Assembly: GCF_900111315.1 (NCBI RefSeq)
Contig: NZ_FOGU01000005.1
Coordinates: 1 to 64,000 of the forward strand
DNA length: 64,000 nucleotides
From: Tranquillimonas rosea
GTDB taxonomy: Bacteria > Pseudomonadota > Alphaproteobacteria > Rhodobacterales > Rhodobacteraceae
Reading direction: 5' to 3'
Shown here in pieces: positions 31,523 through 40,476 of this stretch (position 1 is the first letter of the stretch; each line of letters starts with the position of its first letter). Under the pieces are notes generated by a model, which saw only the letters and a program-made list of their open reading frames with translations, had not been told where the DNA came from and did no database searches. Position numbers and translations under genes: made by a program.

Positions 31523-31879
31523 TCAGCCCTGCTGACCTTGAGCTTCCATCAGGGCGCGCAACAGCTTCTCCTCGGACATGTCGTCCTCGGCCGGCTTGTC
31601 GCTCTCCTGCCCCATGAGCAGCGCCATCGCGTCCTCTTCGGGCTCGTCGACCTCGATCTGGGTCTGGTAGCTCTCGATCATCCGCTCGCGCAGCTCGTCG
31701 GCCTGCTGCGTTTCTTCGGCGATCTCCCGAAGGCTGACGACGGGGTTCTTGTCGTTGTCGCGGTCGACCGACAGCGGCGAGCCCGACGTGATCTCGCGCG
31801 CACGATGCGCGGCGAGCAGCACAAGCTCGAAGCGGTTCGGGACCTTGTCGACGCAATCTTCTACCGTCACGCGGGCCAT
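31523..31879 (-). CDS. rpoZ: RNA polymerase omega subunit
   Basis: Assembly and ppGpp-binding subunit of RNA polymerase. The 118 residues start [20 protein letters not shown], with LAAHRAREI and [13 protein letters not shown], the conserved omega motifs, and an acidic tail longer than in E. coli. GGAGA precedes ATG 31879; the upstream M at 31891 overlaps that ribosome binding site. It is co-directional with rsh 37 bases downstream. A promoter is predicted at 31910-31938. Confidence 0.96.
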   Translation of the reverse strand: MARVTVEDCVDKVPNRFELVLLAAHRAREITSGSPLSVDRDNDKNPVVSLREIAEETQQADELRERMIESYQTQIEVDEPEEDAMALLMGQESDKPAEDDMSEEKLLRALMEAQGQQG

Positions 31880-31909
31880 ATGAATCTCCAATCGGTCGGT
31901 AAGGTTTGC

Positions 31910-31938
31910 CTTCTAACGATCACCAAGAGCCTTGACAA
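31910..31938 (-). promoter_or_regulatory. Predicted sigma-70 type promoter of rpoZ
   Basis: On the minus strand TTGTCA (31938-31933) and TAGAAG (31915-31910) are separated by 17 bases, about 31 bases upstream of the rpoZ start. It lies in the short gap between folK and rpoZ, implying that rpoZ-rsh has its own promoter. Confidence 0.5.
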
Positions 31939-31955
31939 GGCGAAACCACCATGGG

Positions 31956-32546
31956 TTACAGCCGCGTGATGCCGGCCCGCGCCTCTTCAGGCAGCGCCTC
32001 GCACATCTCGCGCACCGTCACGTCCAGCAGCGGATGCCGCCAGTCCGGCGCCACGTCCGCCAGCGGCACCAGCACGAAGCCGCGCTCCTGCAGGCGGGGA
32101 TGCGGCAGGATCAGTTGCTCCGGCGTCGCGCGCGTCTGCTCTGCCAGCGGCAGGTCGATCCACTGGCGCACCGTGACGGCATCGGGACAGACCCGCTCCC
32201 CGACCGCCAGAAGGTCGAGGTCCAGCGTCCGGCTGCCCCAGCGCTCGACCCGCTCGCGGGAGAAGGCCGATTCGACACGGTGCAGCCGCGAAAGGACCTC
32301 CGACGCCGCGTCGGGGCCACAGAACACAGCCGCGGCGTTCACATAATCGGGACCGGCGCCCGGCGGAAAGCACGGCGTCCGGTAGAGCGGACTGGCCGCC
32401 ACGAGCCGAAAGTCCTCGTCGGCAAGGCTCTCAACCGCTGCGCGAATTGTTGCCGAGGGCGTTTCATCCGCTCTGGGCAGGTTCGCCCCGAGAGCGACGA
32501 GGATTTCGGGACAGTCAGATACCCGAAAGGATACTTGCGCTACCAT
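31956..32546 (-). CDS. folK: 2-amino-4-hydroxy-6-hydroxymethyldihydropteridine pyrophosphokinase
   Basis: HPPK, which pyrophosphorylates 6-hydroxymethyl-7,8-dihydropterin in folate synthesis. The 196-residue protein has VALGANLP near the N-terminus, SPLYRTPCFPP, the signature RWGSRTLDLDLLAVG with the Mg-binding Asp pair, and LPHPRLQERGFVLVPL. The first few residues (MVAQVSFRV) precede the normal start of the fold, so an internal start is possible. It is the first gene on the minus strand here, divergent from the NYN gene at 32644. Confidence 0.95.
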   Translation of the reverse strand: MVAQVSFRVSDCPEILVALGANLPRADETPSATIRAAVESLADEDFRLVAASPLYRTPCFPPGAGPDYVNAAAVFCGPDAASEVLSRLHRVESAFSRERVERWGSRTLDLDLLAVGERVCPDAVTVRQWIDLPLAEQTRATPEQLILPHPRLQERGFVLVPLADVAPDWRHPLLDVTVREMCEALPEEARAGITRL

Positions 32547-32643
32547 ATATACGCCTTAGATATTCGAGTCCTTGGACGGTTTCGCACCACTCACTCACCA
32601 CTCACGGAAGACCGGCCCGGGTTGATTAGGAGATATCATTTTC

Positions 32644-33225
32644 ATGTTCTACCGTGACGAGCGGCTCGCGCTCTTCATTGATGGGTCGAATCTCTACGCC
32701 GCCGCCAAGGCGCTCGGCTTTGATATCGACTACAAGCTGCTCCGCCAGGAATTTATGCGCCGGGGCAAGCTGCTGCGCGCGTTCTATTACACCGCCCTGC
32801 TGGAGAACGACGAATACTCGCCGATCAGGCCCCTCGTCGACTGGCTGCACTACAACGGCTTTTCCATGGTCACCAAGCCGGCCAAGGAATACACCGACAG
32901 CCAGGGCCGGCGTAAGGTGAAGGGCAACATGGACATCGAGCTCACCGTCGATGCCATGGAACTCGCCCCCAAGGTCGATCACATCGTACTGTTCTCGGGC
33001 GACGGCGATTTCCGCCCGCTGGTCGAGTCGCTGCAGCGGACCGGGGTCCGCGTCTCGGTCGTCTCGACCATCCGCAGCCAGCCCCCGATGATCGCCGACG
33101 AGCTTCGCCGGCAGGCCGACAACTTCATCGAGCTCAATGAGCTGAAAGAAGTCATCGGCCGTCCCCCGCGCGACCGGGGCGGCGAAGAAGAGCGCAGCGA
33201 ACGGCGCGACCAGGCCGCCGAATAG
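32644..33225 (+). CDS. NYN domain protein (LabA/DUF88-like)
   Basis: A 193-residue protein with a PIN-like NYN nuclease fold: Asp13 in LALFIDGSN, GNMDIELTVDAM in the middle and LFSGDGDFRPLVE (Asp cluster) later, which together form the predicted metal site for RNA cleavage. The C-terminus is an acidic/Arg-rich tail (about 176-193). The target is unknown; LabA/DUF88 proteins include RNA-processing and regulatory roles. It is preceded by a 97-bp A+T-rich divergent promoter region shared with folK. Confidence 0.92.
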   Translation: MFYRDERLALFIDGSNLYAAAKALGFDIDYKLLRQEFMRRGKLLRAFYYTALLENDEYSPIRPLVDWLHYNGFSMVTKPAKEYTDSQGRRKVKGNMDIELTVDAMELAPKVDHIVLFSGDGDFRPLVESLQRTGVRVSVVSTIRSQPPMIADELRRQADNFIELNELKEVIGRPPRDRGGEEERSERRDQAAE

Positions 33226-33250
33226 GCGCCGCGACGACAGCAGCTGACCG

Positions 33251-33688
33251 GTGACCGGAGCGCCCTCGCTTATCGGTCTGTTTCTTGCTGCGCTCGGCGC
33301 GGCCACGATCCTGCCGTTCCAGTCCGAGGTCGTCTTTGCCGCGCTCCAGGCCGCGGGCCGCGCGCCCGTCTGGCTGCTCGTGGTCGTTGCCAGCGTCGGC
33401 AACACGATCGGATCGGTGATCACCTATCTCATGGGCCGCGGGATCGAGCGGTTCCGCCATCGCCGCTGGTTCCCCTTCACCGAACGCCAGATCGACCGCG
33501 CCCAGACATGGTACCGGCGCTGGGGCCTCTGGTCGCTCTTGCTGACATGGGCCCCGTTCGGCGACGCCATCGCGCTCGCCGCCGGCCTCCTGCGCACCCC
33601 TCCGGGCATCTTCGTGCTGCTCGTCGCCATCGCCAAGACCGGTCGCTACATCGTGCTGGCGCTGATCACCGCAGGCCTGATCGGCTGA
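33251..33688 (+). CDS. YqaA family membrane protein
   Basis: A 145-residue SNARE-associated/DedA-superfamily relative of the YqaA type. It has a re-entrant hydrophobic segment, FLAALGAATILPFQSEVVFAAL, then VASVGNTIGSVITYLMGRGIE and LLLTWAPFGDAIALAAGLLR, and a final helix. DedA-like proteins are lipid-linked flippases or transporters; the substrate here is unknown. It starts with GTG, 25 bases after the NYN gene. Confidence 0.88.
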   Translation: MTGAPSLIGLFLAALGAATILPFQSEVVFAALQAAGRAPVWLLVVVASVGNTIGSVITYLMGRGIERFRHRRWFPFTERQIDRAQTWYRRWGLWSLLLTWAPFGDAIALAAGLLRTPPGIFVLLVAIAKTGRYIVLALITAGLIG

Positions 33689-33754
33689 GCCGTCACTGGA
33701 CGTACGGGCCTGCAATGGCTACGTGTCCCCAAGGATAAGACCGAAGGAAGTCCG

Positions 33755-34711
33755 ATGCCGGAATCCCGCCCGCCCCTCACCATGCTCCTCGCCGCGCCGC
33801 GCGGCTTCTGCGCCGGCGTGGATCGCGCGATCAAGATAGTCGAGATGGCGCTCGAGAAATGGGGCGCCCCCGTCTACGTGCGCCACGAGATCGTGCACAA
33901 CCGCTACGTCGTCGACGGCCTGCGCGACAAGGGCGCCGTCTTCGTCGAGGAACTGGACGAATGTCCGCCCGACCGCCCGGTGATCTTCTCCGCCCACGGC
34001 GTGCCCAAGGCGGTCCCCGCCAAGGCGGCCGAGCGCGAGATGGTCTATGTCGACGCCACCTGCCCGCTGGTCTCCAAGGTCCATATCGAGGCCGCGCGCC
34101 ACCACGAGAACGGCCTCCAGATGGTGATGATCGGCCATGCGGGCCACCCCGAGACGCTCGGCACGATGGGCCAGCTGCCCGACGGCGAGGTTCTGCTGGT
34201 CGAGACGCCCGAGGATGTCGCCGGGCTCGAGGTGCGCGACCCCGAGAAACTCGCCTTCATCACCCAGACAACCCTGTCGATCGACGACACCGTGCACATC
34301 GTCGACGCGCTCAGACGGCGCTTCCCGTCGATCATCGGCCCGCACAAGGAAGACATCTGCTACGCCACCACCAACCGGCAGGAAGCGGTCAAGGCGATGG
34401 CCCCCCGCGCCGACGCGATGCTGGTGATCGGCGCCCCGAACTCGTCGAATTCCAAACGCCTGGTCGAGGTCGGCGCCAATGCCGGCTGCCGCTACTCCCA
34501 ATTGGTCCAGCGCGCCGCGGACATCGACTGGCGCGCGCTCGAAGGGATTCGCACGATCGGCCTGACGGCCGGCGCCAGCGCACCCGAGGTGCTGGTGAAC
34601 GAGGTGATCGACGCCTTCCGCGAGCGTTACGACGTCACCGTCGAGACGATCGAGACCGCGACCGAGGATGTCGAGTTCAAGGTGCCCCGCGTCCTGCGGG
34701 AGCCGGCATGA
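33755..34711 (+). CDS. ispH: 4-hydroxy-3-methylbut-2-enyl diphosphate reductase
   Basis: Iron-sulfur enzyme giving IPP and DMAPP, the last step of the MEP isoprenoid pathway. The 318 residues contain the three cluster-binding cysteines Cys19 ([11 protein letters not shown]), Cys103 (DATCPLV) and Cys202 ([10 protein letters not shown]), plus conserved [10 protein letters not shown] and GHAGHPE histidine motifs. It starts 66 bases after the YqaA gene and is followed by a DUF3429-like gene and rnhA. Confidence 0.97.
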   Translation: MPESRPPLTMLLAAPRGFCAGVDRAIKIVEMALEKWGAPVYVRHEIVHNRYVVDGLRDKGAVFVEELDECPPDRPVIFSAHGVPKAVPAKAAEREMVYVDATCPLVSKVHIEAARHHENGLQMVMIGHAGHPETLGTMGQLPDGEVLLVETPEDVAGLEVRDPEKLAFITQTTLSIDDTVHIVDALRRRFPSIIGPHKEDICYATTNRQEAVKAMAPRADAMLVIGAPNSSNSKRLVEVGANAGCRYSQLVQRAADIDWRALEGIRTIGLTAGASAPEVLVNEVIDAFRERYDVTVETIETATEDVEFKVPRVLREPA

Positions 34712-34748
34712 CCGGCGCCGACCTGCGCCCGGCCCCCGGGACGTGCCC

Positions 34749-35198
34749 GTGAACCGTATCCCCGCCGCCGCTCTCGGGCTCGGCCTTGCAGGCCTCATCC
34801 CCTTCCTCTGGGGCGCCCTGACGCTCGTCCTGCCGGCTCTGGGGCAATGGGGGATGTCGACGCTCGGGCCGCGTTTCGTCGGGCCCTATGTCCAGCTCGC
34901 CTACGGCTCCGTGATCCTCGCCTTCATGTCGGGCGTGCTCTGGGGCTTCGCGACCAAGACCGACGGCCCCGTGGCCGCCACGGGCTACGCCCTCTCGGTC
35001 ATCCCGGCGCTCTGGGCGTTCCTCTTCACCGGCGGCGGCCCCGTCTCCGCCGCCATGTATCTGATGATCGGCTTCGTCGGGGTCCTCGGCCTCGACTGGC
35101 TGTTCTGGAAACAGGGCCTGGCACCGGCCTGGTGGATGCAGCTCCGCGTGCTGCTCACCATGGTGGTCGTCGCCTGCCTTGCCGTGGGAGTGCTCTGA
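34749..35198 (+). CDS. DUF3429-like membrane protein
   Basis: A 149-residue protein with about five hydrophobic helices ([88 protein letters not shown]), matching the DUF3429 pattern. The function is unknown. The likely start is GTG 34749; another GTG at 34743 and an upstream open frame overlap ispH. Its stop overlaps the rnhA ATG by one base. Confidence 0.82.
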   Translation: MNRIPAAALGLGLAGLIPFLWGALTLVLPALGQWGMSTLGPRFVGPYVQLAYGSVILAFMSGVLWGFATKTDGPVAATGYALSVIPALWAFLFTGGGPVSAAMYLMIGFVGVLGLDWLFWKQGLAPAWWMQLRVLLTMVVVACLAVGVL

Positions 35199-35671
35199 TG
35201 ACCGACCTTCTGGCCTTCACCGATGGCGCCTGCTCGGGCAATCCCGGCCCCGGCGGCTGGGGCGTGCTCCTGCAGGCCAAGGACGGCGACACAGTGGTGA
35301 AGGAACGCGAGCTTTCCGGGGGCGAGGCCGCGACCACCAACAACCGCATGGAGCTGCTCGCCGCGATCAATGCGCTCGAATCGCTCCAGCGCGCCTCCCG
35401 CGTCACCGTCGTAACCGACAGCGCCTACGTGAAGAACGGCGTCACCGGCTGGATCCACGGCTGGAAGCGCAACGGCTGGAAGACCTCCCAGAAGAAACCG
35501 GTCAAGAACGAGGAACTCTGGCGACGCCTCGACTCGGCCCAGCAACGCCACGACGTGACCTGGGAATGGATCAAGGGCCATGCCGGCCACCCCGAGAACG
35601 AACGCGCCGACGCGCTGGCCCGCGCAGGGATGGCCCCGTTCAAGCCCTCGCGCGAAAAGCGCGATGCCTGA
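35198..35671 (+). CDS. rnhA: Ribonuclease HI
   Basis: Cleaves the RNA of RNA-DNA hybrids. The 157 residues carry the complete DEDD set: Asp9 in [16 protein letters not shown], Glu52 in [10 protein letters not shown], Asp74 in VVTDSAYV and Asp138 in [10 protein letters not shown], with the Trp/Lys handle region [17 protein letters not shown]. It overlaps the upstream gene by one base (TGATG). A REP-like element follows the stop, then fmt convergently. Confidence 0.97.
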   Translation: MTDLLAFTDGACSGNPGPGGWGVLLQAKDGDTVVKERELSGGEAATTNNRMELLAAINALESLQRASRVTVVTDSAYVKNGVTGWIHGWKRNGWKTSQKKPVKNEELWRRLDSAQQRHDVTWEWIKGHAGHPENERADALARAGMAPFKPSREKRDA

Positions 35672-35683
35672 CATTCACCTGTC

Positions 35684-35785
35684 CTGAAATATCCTGGGGG
35701 AGTCGCCGCAGGCGACGGGGGCAGCGCCCCCGACGCGCCGCGCCGGCGGCGCCGGACATCGCGTGCGCCGCAGGCGCGCCGTTAG
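35684..35785 (+). repeat. REP-like intergenic element, copy B
   Basis: Begins GAAATATCC then TGGGGG, followed by inverted repeats GTCGCC-GCA-GGCGAC, GGGGGC-A-GCGCCCCC type, a GCGCC-rich block and GCGCC-GCA-GGCGC (about 35766-35778), ending near GTTAG. Block order matches copy A at 10836-10946. It fills the gap between the convergent rnhA and fmt stops. Confidence 0.7.
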
Positions 35786-35786
35786 G

Positions 35787-36686
35787 TCAGCCCAGGCGGT
35801 CGGGCAGCCCGCTGCCGCGCAGGAACTCACCGGCCCCCATCACGCGCTTGCCGGGCCGCTGCGCCTCCAGCACCTCGACCGCGCCTTCCCCGCACGCCAC
35901 GGAGAACCCGTCGAGCACGGCGCCCGGCGCGCCGTTGCCCGCGCCCACGCGGGAGCGAAGCAGCTTCACCCGCACGCCGTCGATCTCGCACCAGGCGCCG
36001 GGAAAGGGCGACAGGGCGCGGATCAGCCGGTCGATCTCGACCGCCGGCCGTGTCCAGTCGATCCGCGATTCCGCCTTGTCGATCTTCGCGGCATAGGTGA
36101 CGCCCGCGTCGGGCTGCGGCTCGGCGGTCAGCGCGTCGATCCGCGACAGGGCCAGCACGACCAGCTGGGCGCCCATCCCGGACAGCCGGTCATGCAGGTC
36201 GCCGGTGGTGTCCTCAGACCCGATCGGCGTCGTCTGGCGCAGGTAGACCGGCCCGGTGTCCAACCCCGGCTCCATCGCCATGATGCAGACGCCGGTCTCG
36301 ATGTCCCCGGCCAGAACCGCTCGCTGGATCGGCGCCGCACCCCGCCAGCGGGGCAGCAGGGAGGCATGGATGTTCAAACAGCCATGGGCCGGCGCGTCCA
36401 GGATCGCCTTCGGCAGGATCAGGCCATAGGCCACGACGACCGCCGCATCGGCCTGCAGCGCCGCGAAGGCCTCCTGTTCGTCCCGCCCCTTCAGCGACAC
36501 CGGATGGCGCACCTCGAGCCCGAGCGCCTCGGCCCGCGCCTGCACGGGCGACGGTCGGGGCTTCTTGCCGCGGCCCGCGGGACGCGGCGGCTGGCAATAG
36601 ACGGCCGCGATGTCATGGCCGGCCTCGACCAGCGCGTCCAGCACCGGCACCGAAAACTCCGGCGTTCCCATGAAGACCAGCCTCAT
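35787..36686 (-). CDS. fmt: Methionyl-tRNA formyltransferase
   Basis: Formylates initiator Met-tRNA with 10-formyltetrahydrofolate. The 299 residues have [19 protein letters not shown], the catalytic [20 protein letters not shown] block, the [16 protein letters not shown] segment and a C-terminal OB-like tRNA-binding domain. It is the last gene of the def cluster on the minus strand, overlapping the third deformylase-like gene by four bases. Pairing of fmt with def is the rule in bacteria, since both act on the N-formyl cycle. Confidence 0.97.
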   Translation of the reverse strand: MRLVFMGTPEFSVPVLDALVEAGHDIAAVYCQPPRPAGRGKKPRPSPVQARAEALGLEVRHPVSLKGRDEQEAFAALQADAAVVVAYGLILPKAILDAPAHGCLNIHASLLPRWRGAAPIQRAVLAGDIETGVCIMAMEPGLDTGPVYLRQTTPIGSEDTTGDLHDRLSGMGAQLVVLALSRIDALTAEPQPDAGVTYAAKIDKAESRIDWTRPAVEIDRLIRALSPFPGAWCEIDGVRVKLLRSRVGAGNGAPGAVLDGFSVACGEGAVEVLEAQRPGKRVMGAGEFLRGSGLPDRLG

Positions 36687-37180
36687 CGCGCCCCCTTCTG
36701 CGCCCGTTTCAGCAGCATCCCGCGTTTCGTGCGGCTCAGGCGGTCAAAATACATCCGGCCGTCGAGATGGTCGATCTGGTGCTGCGCGCTCGTGGCCCAG
36801 AGCCCGACGAAGTCACGCTCCTCGCTCTCCCCGTCGGCGTTGAGGAACCGCACCGTCACCGCGCGCGGCCGGGTGATCGTGGCGGACACGCCGGGCAGGT
36901 TGGGCGACGCCTCGTCGTGCTCGCGCGGCTGCACGCTGGCATGCAGGATCTCCGGATTGGCCATCCGCACCACCTGTCCGCGCGCCTCGCTCGCGTCGAC
37001 CACGGCCAGGCACAGCATTACTCCGATCTGCGGGCCGGCCAGCCCGACGCCGGGCATCGCCTCCATCGTGTCGATCATGTCCTGCCAATGCGCGCGGATC
37101 TCGTCGGTGACGGCGTCGACCGGTGCGGCGGCGGTCCGCAAGCGCCTGTCCGGCCAAGGCAGGCAGCGCCTGACCGTCAT
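36683..37180 (-). CDS. Degenerate peptide deformylase paralogue
   Basis: A 165-residue protein with the whole deformylase fold but without the catalytic set. Motif 1 reads [10 protein letters not shown] (Gln51 kept, Ala to Gly). Motif 2 is EASPNLPG at 90-97 in place of EGCLSLPG, so the metal-ligand Cys is Ser92. Motif 3 is QHQIDHL, so both metal His (134, 138) remain but the catalytic Glu is Gln135. It should be unable to hydrolyse formyl-Met in the normal way and is probably a binding or regulatory pseudo-enzyme. It is an intact frame, overlapping fmt and the second def-like gene by four bases, so it is expressed with them. Confidence 0.92.
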   Translation of the reverse strand: MTVRRCLPWPDRRLRTAAAPVDAVTDEIRAHWQDMIDTMEAMPGVGLAGPQIGVMLCLAVVDASEARGQVVRMANPEILHASVQPREHDEASPNLPGVSATITRPRAVTVRFLNADGESEERDFVGLWATSAQHQIDHLDGRMYFDRLSRTKRGMLLKRAQKGAR

Positions 37181-37683
37181 TCCGTTCCGGGGACGAAATA
37201 CGCCGAGACGAGGTCCAGGCGCGCGGCCTGCGAGACGCGATCCAGTGTCAGGATACCGTTCAGGTGGTCGATCTCGTGCTGCGCGCAGATCGCCTCGAAC
37301 CCTTCGAGCCGCGCGCGGTGCGTTTCGCCGTCGAGACCGATCCACCGCACGTCCAGCTCCGTCGGACGTGTCACCTCGGCCTCGATCCCGGGGAGCGACA
37401 GGCACGCCTCGGGCCCGGCAGCCGTGCCGTCCGAAACCCATTCGACGACCGGATCGATCATCACCCACGGGTCGGCGGGGCCGTCCTTCCAGCCCATGTC
37501 CATCACGAACATCCGGGCCATCACGCCCACCTGCGGCGCGGCAAGTCCCCGCCCCGGCGCGGCGTACATCGTCTCGAGCATCGCGTCGGCCAGTTCGGCG
37601 ACGACCGGAGACGTCCGACCGAGAGGCGCGCTGGCCACGGACAGCCGGGGATCCGGCCACTTGAGGATCGTCATTACCGCCAT
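37177..37683 (-). CDS. Peptide deformylase, second paralogue
   Basis: A 168-residue peptide deformylase. Motif 1 GRGLAAPQVG, motif 2 EACLSLPG (Gly to Ala, Cys94 kept) and motif 3 QHEIDHLNG (His136, Glu137, His140) are all compatible with activity. It would remove the N-formyl group of nascent proteins. It is shorter at the C-terminus than the first paralogue and more diverged in the strand preceding motif 2. The start overlaps the first def stop by one base; MTILKWPD at 37674 is an alternative start. Confidence 0.93.
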   Translation of the reverse strand: MAVMTILKWPDPRLSVASAPLGRTSPVVAELADAMLETMYAAPGRGLAAPQVGVMARMFVMDMGWKDGPADPWVMIDPVVEWVSDGTAAGPEACLSLPGIEAEVTRPTELDVRWIGLDGETHRARLEGFEAICAQHEIDHLNGILTLDRVSQAARLDLVSAYFVPGTE

Positions 37684-38204
37684 CAGGCGCGGGCCTTCTC
37701 GCGTTTCAACTTCACCATCTTGCGGGTGATCATCTGCCGCCGCAATGGCTTGAGGTAGTCGATGAACAGCTTTCCGTCGAGGTGGTCGATCTCGTGCTGC
37801 ACGCAGGTGGACCAGAGACCGTCGAACCGCTCGGTCCGCTCGGTCCAGTCCAGGTCGCGCCAGCGCACCTCGACCTCGGCCGGGCGTTCGACCTCGCCGT
37901 ATTGCTCGGGGACCGACAGGCAGCCCTCCTCGTAGGTGCTGCGCTCGTCCGAGCTCCAGGTGACCTCGGGATTGATCAGCACCATCGGGCGGGCCGGCTC
38001 GCTCTCATCCTTGACGCAATCCATCACCAGCAGTCGCCGCAGCACGCCGACCTGCGGCGCGGCCAGGCCGATGCCGGGCGCGTCATACATCGTCTCCAGC
38101 ATGTCGTCCGCAAGCTTGCGCAACTCGGGCGTCACCGTCTCGACGGGGCTCGCCGGCTTCTTCAGGCGCGGATCGGGGTGGATAATGATGTCGCGTAGGG
38201 CCAT
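37683..38204 (-). CDS. def: Peptide deformylase
   Basis: Fe/Zn hydrolase removing the formyl group from N-terminal methionine. The 173 residues have all three canonical motifs: GIGLAAPQVG (Gln51), EEGCLSVPE (Cys95) and CVQHEIDHLDG (His137, Glu138, His141). This is the conventional, active copy. ATG 38204 (MALRDIIIHPDPRL) is the family start; 12 further codons upstream are non-homologous. It is first in the def-def2-def3-fmt operon and divergent from the MalY-type gene. Confidence 0.96.
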   Translation of the reverse strand: MALRDIIIHPDPRLKKPASPVETVTPELRKLADDMLETMYDAPGIGLAAPQVGVLRRLLVMDCVKDESEPARPMVLINPEVTWSSDERSTYEEGCLSVPEQYGEVERPAEVEVRWRDLDWTERTERFDGLWSTCVQHEIDHLDGKLFIDYLKPLRRQMITRKMVKLKREKARA

Positions 38205-38302
38205 GAGCCAGCATGTAGGCAAAAGGAGCCGCTCCCGCAATCGCCTTGCACCTGACGCCGGTCGGCGTAGCCTCCCCGCCGGAAACTGGACAGGAGCCTT
38301 CC

Positions 38303-39496
38303 ATGAGCCTCGACACCCACGGCACCCCCGATTTCGACGAGATCATCGACCGCCGCGGCACCCATTCCTCCAAGTGGGACCTGATGGAGCCGGTCTATGG
38401 TGTTTCGCCGGAGGACGGGCTGGCCATGTGGGTCGCCGACATGGATTTCCGCCCGCCCGCCTGCGTGGGCCGCGCGGTGCGCGACATGGCAGATCACGGC
38501 ATCTACGGCTATTTCGGCGACGATTCGGGCTACAGGGCGGCGATCCAGTGGTGGATGGCCGAACGCCACGGCTGGCAGATCGAGACCGACTGGATCTTCT
38601 CGGTCCACGGGCTCGTCAACGGCACGGCGATGTGCCTCGACGCCTTCACCCGCCCCGGCGACGGCGTGATCCTGATGACGCCGGTCTACCACGCCTTCCA
38701 CAAGGTGATCCGTGCCGCGGGGCGCGAGATCGTGGAATGTCCCATGCCGCAGATCGACGGCCGCTACGTTCTGGACACCTCGGACTGGGATCGGCACCTG
38801 ACCGGCACCGAGCGGATGATCGTCCTCTGCTCGCCCCACAATCCCGGCGGCCGGGTCTGGAGCCGCGAGGAACTGGAGGACGTCGCGGCCTTTGCCCGAA
38901 AGCACGACCTGATCGTCGTGTCCGACGAGATCCACCACGACTTGGTGATGCCGGGCAACACGCATACGCCGATGTCGCTGATCGACGGCATCCGCGATCG
39001 GCTGGTGATGCTGACCGCGCCCACCAAGACCTTCAACATCGCCGGAAGCCATGTGGGCAACGTGATCGTGCCCGACACGACCCTGCGCGAGCGCTTCGGC
39101 GCAAGGATGGCGGCGCTTGGAATGTCGCCGAACTCGTTCGGCGTACACATGGCCACGGCCGCCTATTCGCCAGAGGGCGCGGCGTGGGTCGACGCGTTGA
39201 CCGAGTATCTCGACCACAACCGCCGCGTGTTCGACGCGGGCATCGCCGAGATTCCCGGCCTGCGGTCGATGCCGCTCGAAGCGACCTACCTTTCGTGGGT
39301 CGATTTCTCGGGGACCGGCATGGACCGGGCCGAGTTCACGGCCCGCGTGGCAGAACGTGCGCGAATCGCGGCGAACCAGGGACCTAGCTTCGGAACCGGC
39401 GGCGAAAGCTTCTTGCGGTTCAATATCGGAACCCCCCGCGCACGCATCGAAGAGGCCGTAAGGCGCCTCAAGGACGCATTTTCCGACCTTCAATAG
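38303..39496 (+). CDS. MalY/PatB family PLP-dependent aminotransferase/cystathionine beta-lyase
   Basis: A 397-residue fold-type I PLP enzyme of the MalY/PatB group, which cleave cystathionine or other cysteine S-conjugates and sometimes act as aminotransferases. Features: WVADMDFRPP near the N-terminus, the CSPHNPGGRVWSREEL block, VVSDEIHHDLV with the PLP-contacting Asp, and the Schiff-base Lys in TAPTKTFNIAGSHVGN. AGGAG precedes ATG 38303; a possible start at 38246 is weaker. A methionine or sulfur role is likely but the exact substrate is open. It is convergent with the cenR-like gene across the terminator at 39554-39575. Confidence 0.9.
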   Translation: MSLDTHGTPDFDEIIDRRGTHSSKWDLMEPVYGVSPEDGLAMWVADMDFRPPACVGRAVRDMADHGIYGYFGDDSGYRAAIQWWMAERHGWQIETDWIFSVHGLVNGTAMCLDAFTRPGDGVILMTPVYHAFHKVIRAAGREIVECPMPQIDGRYVLDTSDWDRHLTGTERMIVLCSPHNPGGRVWSREELEDVAAFARKHDLIVVSDEIHHDLVMPGNTHTPMSLIDGIRDRLVMLTAPTKTFNIAGSHVGNVIVPDTTLRERFGARMAALGMSPNSFGVHMATAAYSPEGAAWVDALTEYLDHNRRVFDAGIAEIPGLRSMPLEATYLSWVDFSGTGMDRAEFTARVAERARIAANQGPSFGTGGESFLRFNIGTPRARIEEAVRRLKDAFSDLQ

Positions 39497-39546
39497 ACGT
39501 CCGGCCCACGGGGCGCGCACAGGCGCCCGCGCCGCTCATGGACAAG

Positions 39547-39575
39547 AAAAAAAGGCCCGGGCGAATGCCCGGGCC
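39547..39575 (-). terminator. Intrinsic terminator of the cenR-like gene
   Basis: On the minus strand GGCCCGGGC-ATTC-GCCCGGGCC, a perfect 9-bp stem with a 4-base loop (39554-39575), is followed by seven T. It lies 60 bp beyond the cenR-like stop and may also stop transcripts from the MalY-type gene on the plus strand. Confidence 0.9.
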
Positions 39576-39634
39576 AGTCCAACAGGGAGGTACGGTGTCA
39601 TTGCCCGGACACCGCGGCGGGATCTCTGAGAACT

Positions 39635-40321
39635 TCAAGCGACAAGCCGGTAGCCGCCGCTCTCCGTCACAAGCAAACGCGCATTACCCGGATCTGGTTC
39701 AATTTTTTGTCTCAACCTATAGATGTGCGTTTCCAGAGTATGCGTCGTCACGCCTGCATTGTAACCCCAAACTTCATGCAGCAGCACATCGCGGGCCACG
39801 ACACGCTCTGTGGCGCGGTAGAGAAACTTGAGGATGTTCGTCTCTTTCTCGGTCAGGCGGATCTTCTTGTCGGCCTCGTCGATGAGCAACTTCTGCGCCG
39901 GCTTGAACGTGTAGGGGCCAAGCTGGAAGGTCGCATCCTCGGACTGTTCGTGCTGGCGCAGCTGGGCGCGGATCCGGGCGAGCAGCACGGGGAACTTGAA
40001 CGGCTTGGTGACATAGTCGTTCGCTCCGGCGTCGAGCCCGAGGATCGTGTCGGCATCGCTGTCATGCCCCGTCAGCATCAGCACCGGGCACTTCACACCC
40101 TGCTTGCGCATCAGACGGCAAAGCTCACGCCCATCGGTATCAGGCAGGCCCACGTCGAGGATCACCAGATCGAACAGGCCCGCCTTGACCTTTTCCATCG
40201 CCTCGTGGCCGTCGCCCGCTTCGAACACGTCGAAATCGTCGGTCATCACGAGTTGCTCGCTCAGCGCTTCGCGCAGGTCCTCGTCATCGTCCACGAGCAA
40301 GATTTTCTTCAACGCGCTCAT
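39635..40321 (-). CDS. cenR: CenR-like response regulator
   Basis: A 228-residue OmpR-type regulator with acidic residues DDDED (11-15), phospho-acceptor Asp56 in LVILDVGLPDTDG, the conserved Thr/Lys (MLTGHDSD; YVTKPFKF) and a winged-helix output ending HTLETHIYRLRQKIEPDP...LVTESGGYRLVA. Overall it resembles CenR, the essential envelope regulator of Caulobacter and Rhodobacter; the name is a family-level judgement, not proof. No kinase gene is adjacent, as is normal for CenR. It is divergent from ribA and has a strong terminator downstream. Confidence 0.8.
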   Translation of the reverse strand: MSALKKILLVDDDEDLREALSEQLVMTDDFDVFEAGDGHEAMEKVKAGLFDLVILDVGLPDTDGRELCRLMRKQGVKCPVLMLTGHDSDADTILGLDAGANDYVTKPFKFPVLLARIRAQLRQHEQSEDATFQLGPYTFKPAQKLLIDEADKKIRLTEKETNILKFLYRATERVVARDVLLHEVWGYNAGVTTHTLETHIYRLRQKIEPDPGNARLLVTESGGYRLVA

Positions 40322-40476
40322 GTCGTTATCCTCCGTCCGTTTCGTGGCAGATGCGGTGTGCTCTCGGTTCAGACAAGAATTGCTGCGAAACTCTCACGCG
40401 GACGTGTGAAGAATCCGCCGAATGTTTCATCTTTCGGCGGCTGGAGGTACAGCAGTGTGAAAACGAAGGACGCCGC

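Noticed and set aside
40322-40476. An FMN riboswitch upstream of ribA
   Set aside because: The 155-bp cenR-ribA gap is too short for a full element and shows none of the conserved RFN helices.
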